Assembly (NCBI RefSeq): GCF_040253635.1
Contig: NZ_JBEJGX010000003.1
Location: forward strand, 3,100,001-3,164,000
Source of the DNA: Streptomyces sp. Edi2
GTDB taxonomy: Bacteria; Actinomycetota; Actinomycetes; Streptomycetales; Streptomycetaceae
Direction: 5' to 3'
Length of the DNA: 64,000 nucleotides
A model generated the notes under the pieces. That model saw nothing but the letters and a program-made list of their open reading frames with translations. It made no database searches and was not told where the DNA came from. Shown one piece after another: positions 63,737-64,000 of the stretch (its first letter is position 1; every line of letters begins with the position of its first letter). The position numbers and the translations under genes are program-made.

Positions 63737-64000
63737 AGGTGCGTCGGCGCGAACATCCGCAGGTGGGCCGGGAGGACGACGACCGAGGGGCCGGGGGCGG
63801 CGAGCGCCGCCGCCAGGTCCGTACGGAGCCGGTCCGGGGCCGTACGGACCGCGGGGACGCCGAATGACTCGGCCAGCGCCACGAAGTCCGGCCGGGTGAG
63901 TTCGGTGGCGGTGGGCGCGCCGAAGGCGTCGGTCATGTATTCGCGCAGGATGCCGTATCCGCCGTCGTCCACGATGAGCCAGGTCACCGGCAGGTCGTAC
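63727..64000 (-). CDS. Thiamine-diphosphate-dependent enzyme (acetolactate synthase-like), C-terminal end
   Basis: The last 91 residues of a longer protein whose 5' part lies beyond the window. YDLPVTWLIVDDGGYGILREYMTD is the post-cofactor segment typical of the acetolactate synthase/benzoylformate decarboxylase group, followed by RPDFVALAESFGVPAVR and PSVVVLPAHLRMF. The exact activity cannot be judged from this fragment. A GTG inside (VTWL) is not a plausible start, because the domain would be incomplete. Its stop lies in a 19-20-bp repeat. Confidence 0.8.
   Translation of the reverse strand, partial: YDLPVTWLIVDDGGYGILREYMTDAFGAPTATELTRPDFVALAESFGVPAVRTAPDRLRTDLAAALAAPGPSVVVLPAHLRMFAPTHLDS

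Overview
The window reads as chromosomal DNA of a Streptomyces-type actinomycete. GC is very high with strong third-position GC bias, GTG starts are common, ribosome binding sites are GGAGG-like, and typical families are present: FUSC and YhgE/Pip membrane proteins, S37-type tripeptidyl aminopeptidase, MarR-GNAT fusion, acid-trehalase-like GH65, citrate synthase next to a RecD2-like helicase. No rRNA, tRNA, CRISPR array or intact insertion sequence was seen.

Layout. 1-3.4 kb: end of a probable biosynthetic cluster on the minus strand (ketosynthase cut by the window edge, an 11-codon coupled leader peptide, a DUF5988-like small protein, a repeat-containing hypothetical protein), followed by a divergent tyrosine recombinase that looks damaged. 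3.5-18 kb: IPT/TIG-repeat protein, flavin monooxygenase with divergent TetR, epoxide hydrolase, Mbl/MreB-type actin, FUSC protein, esterase lipoprotein, an ABC-2 permease coupled to a hydrolase-ABC ATPase fusion, and a membrane protein with a Pro-rich tail.

18.2-29.4 kb: a nearly complete myo-inositol catabolic locus. Minus arm: iolC, a Cgl0159-type aldolase, iolB, iolD, iolA/mmsA. Plus arm: iolE-like isomerase/dehydratase, iolG, sugar porter. The arms diverge from a spacer with two good promoters flanked by GTCCT-type operator motifs. Together they take inositol in, oxidise it to inosose, dehydrate it, open the ring, isomerise, phosphorylate, cleave, and convert malonic semialdehyde to acetyl-CoA. 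31.8-34.4 kb: a LacI regulator and a second inositol-dehydrogenase-like gene share an operator. 40.6-43.9 kb: a translationally coupled oxidoreductase / DUF993 / TIM-barrel operon whose middle gene appears broken by a deletion.

The rest: copper chaperone behind a CsoR-type box, citrate synthase with a candidate small RNA beside it, RecD2-like helicase, GH3 enzyme, secreted aminopeptidase, a four-domain asymmetric ABC exporter, GH65 with a discoidin domain, an ATPase-like/YhgE/TetR operon, a YVTN-propeller/IPT protein and a partial ThDP enzyme.

The most unusual feature is at gene ends. In at least eight genes, tandem repeats of 8-47 bp include the stop codon: the last codons plus stop have been copied in tandem into the 3' flank. 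The cleanest case is iolG: seven terminal units of 21 bp in frame, with TAG ending the first and TGA ending the sixth. Several other genes carry matching repeat expansions at their N-terminal ends.
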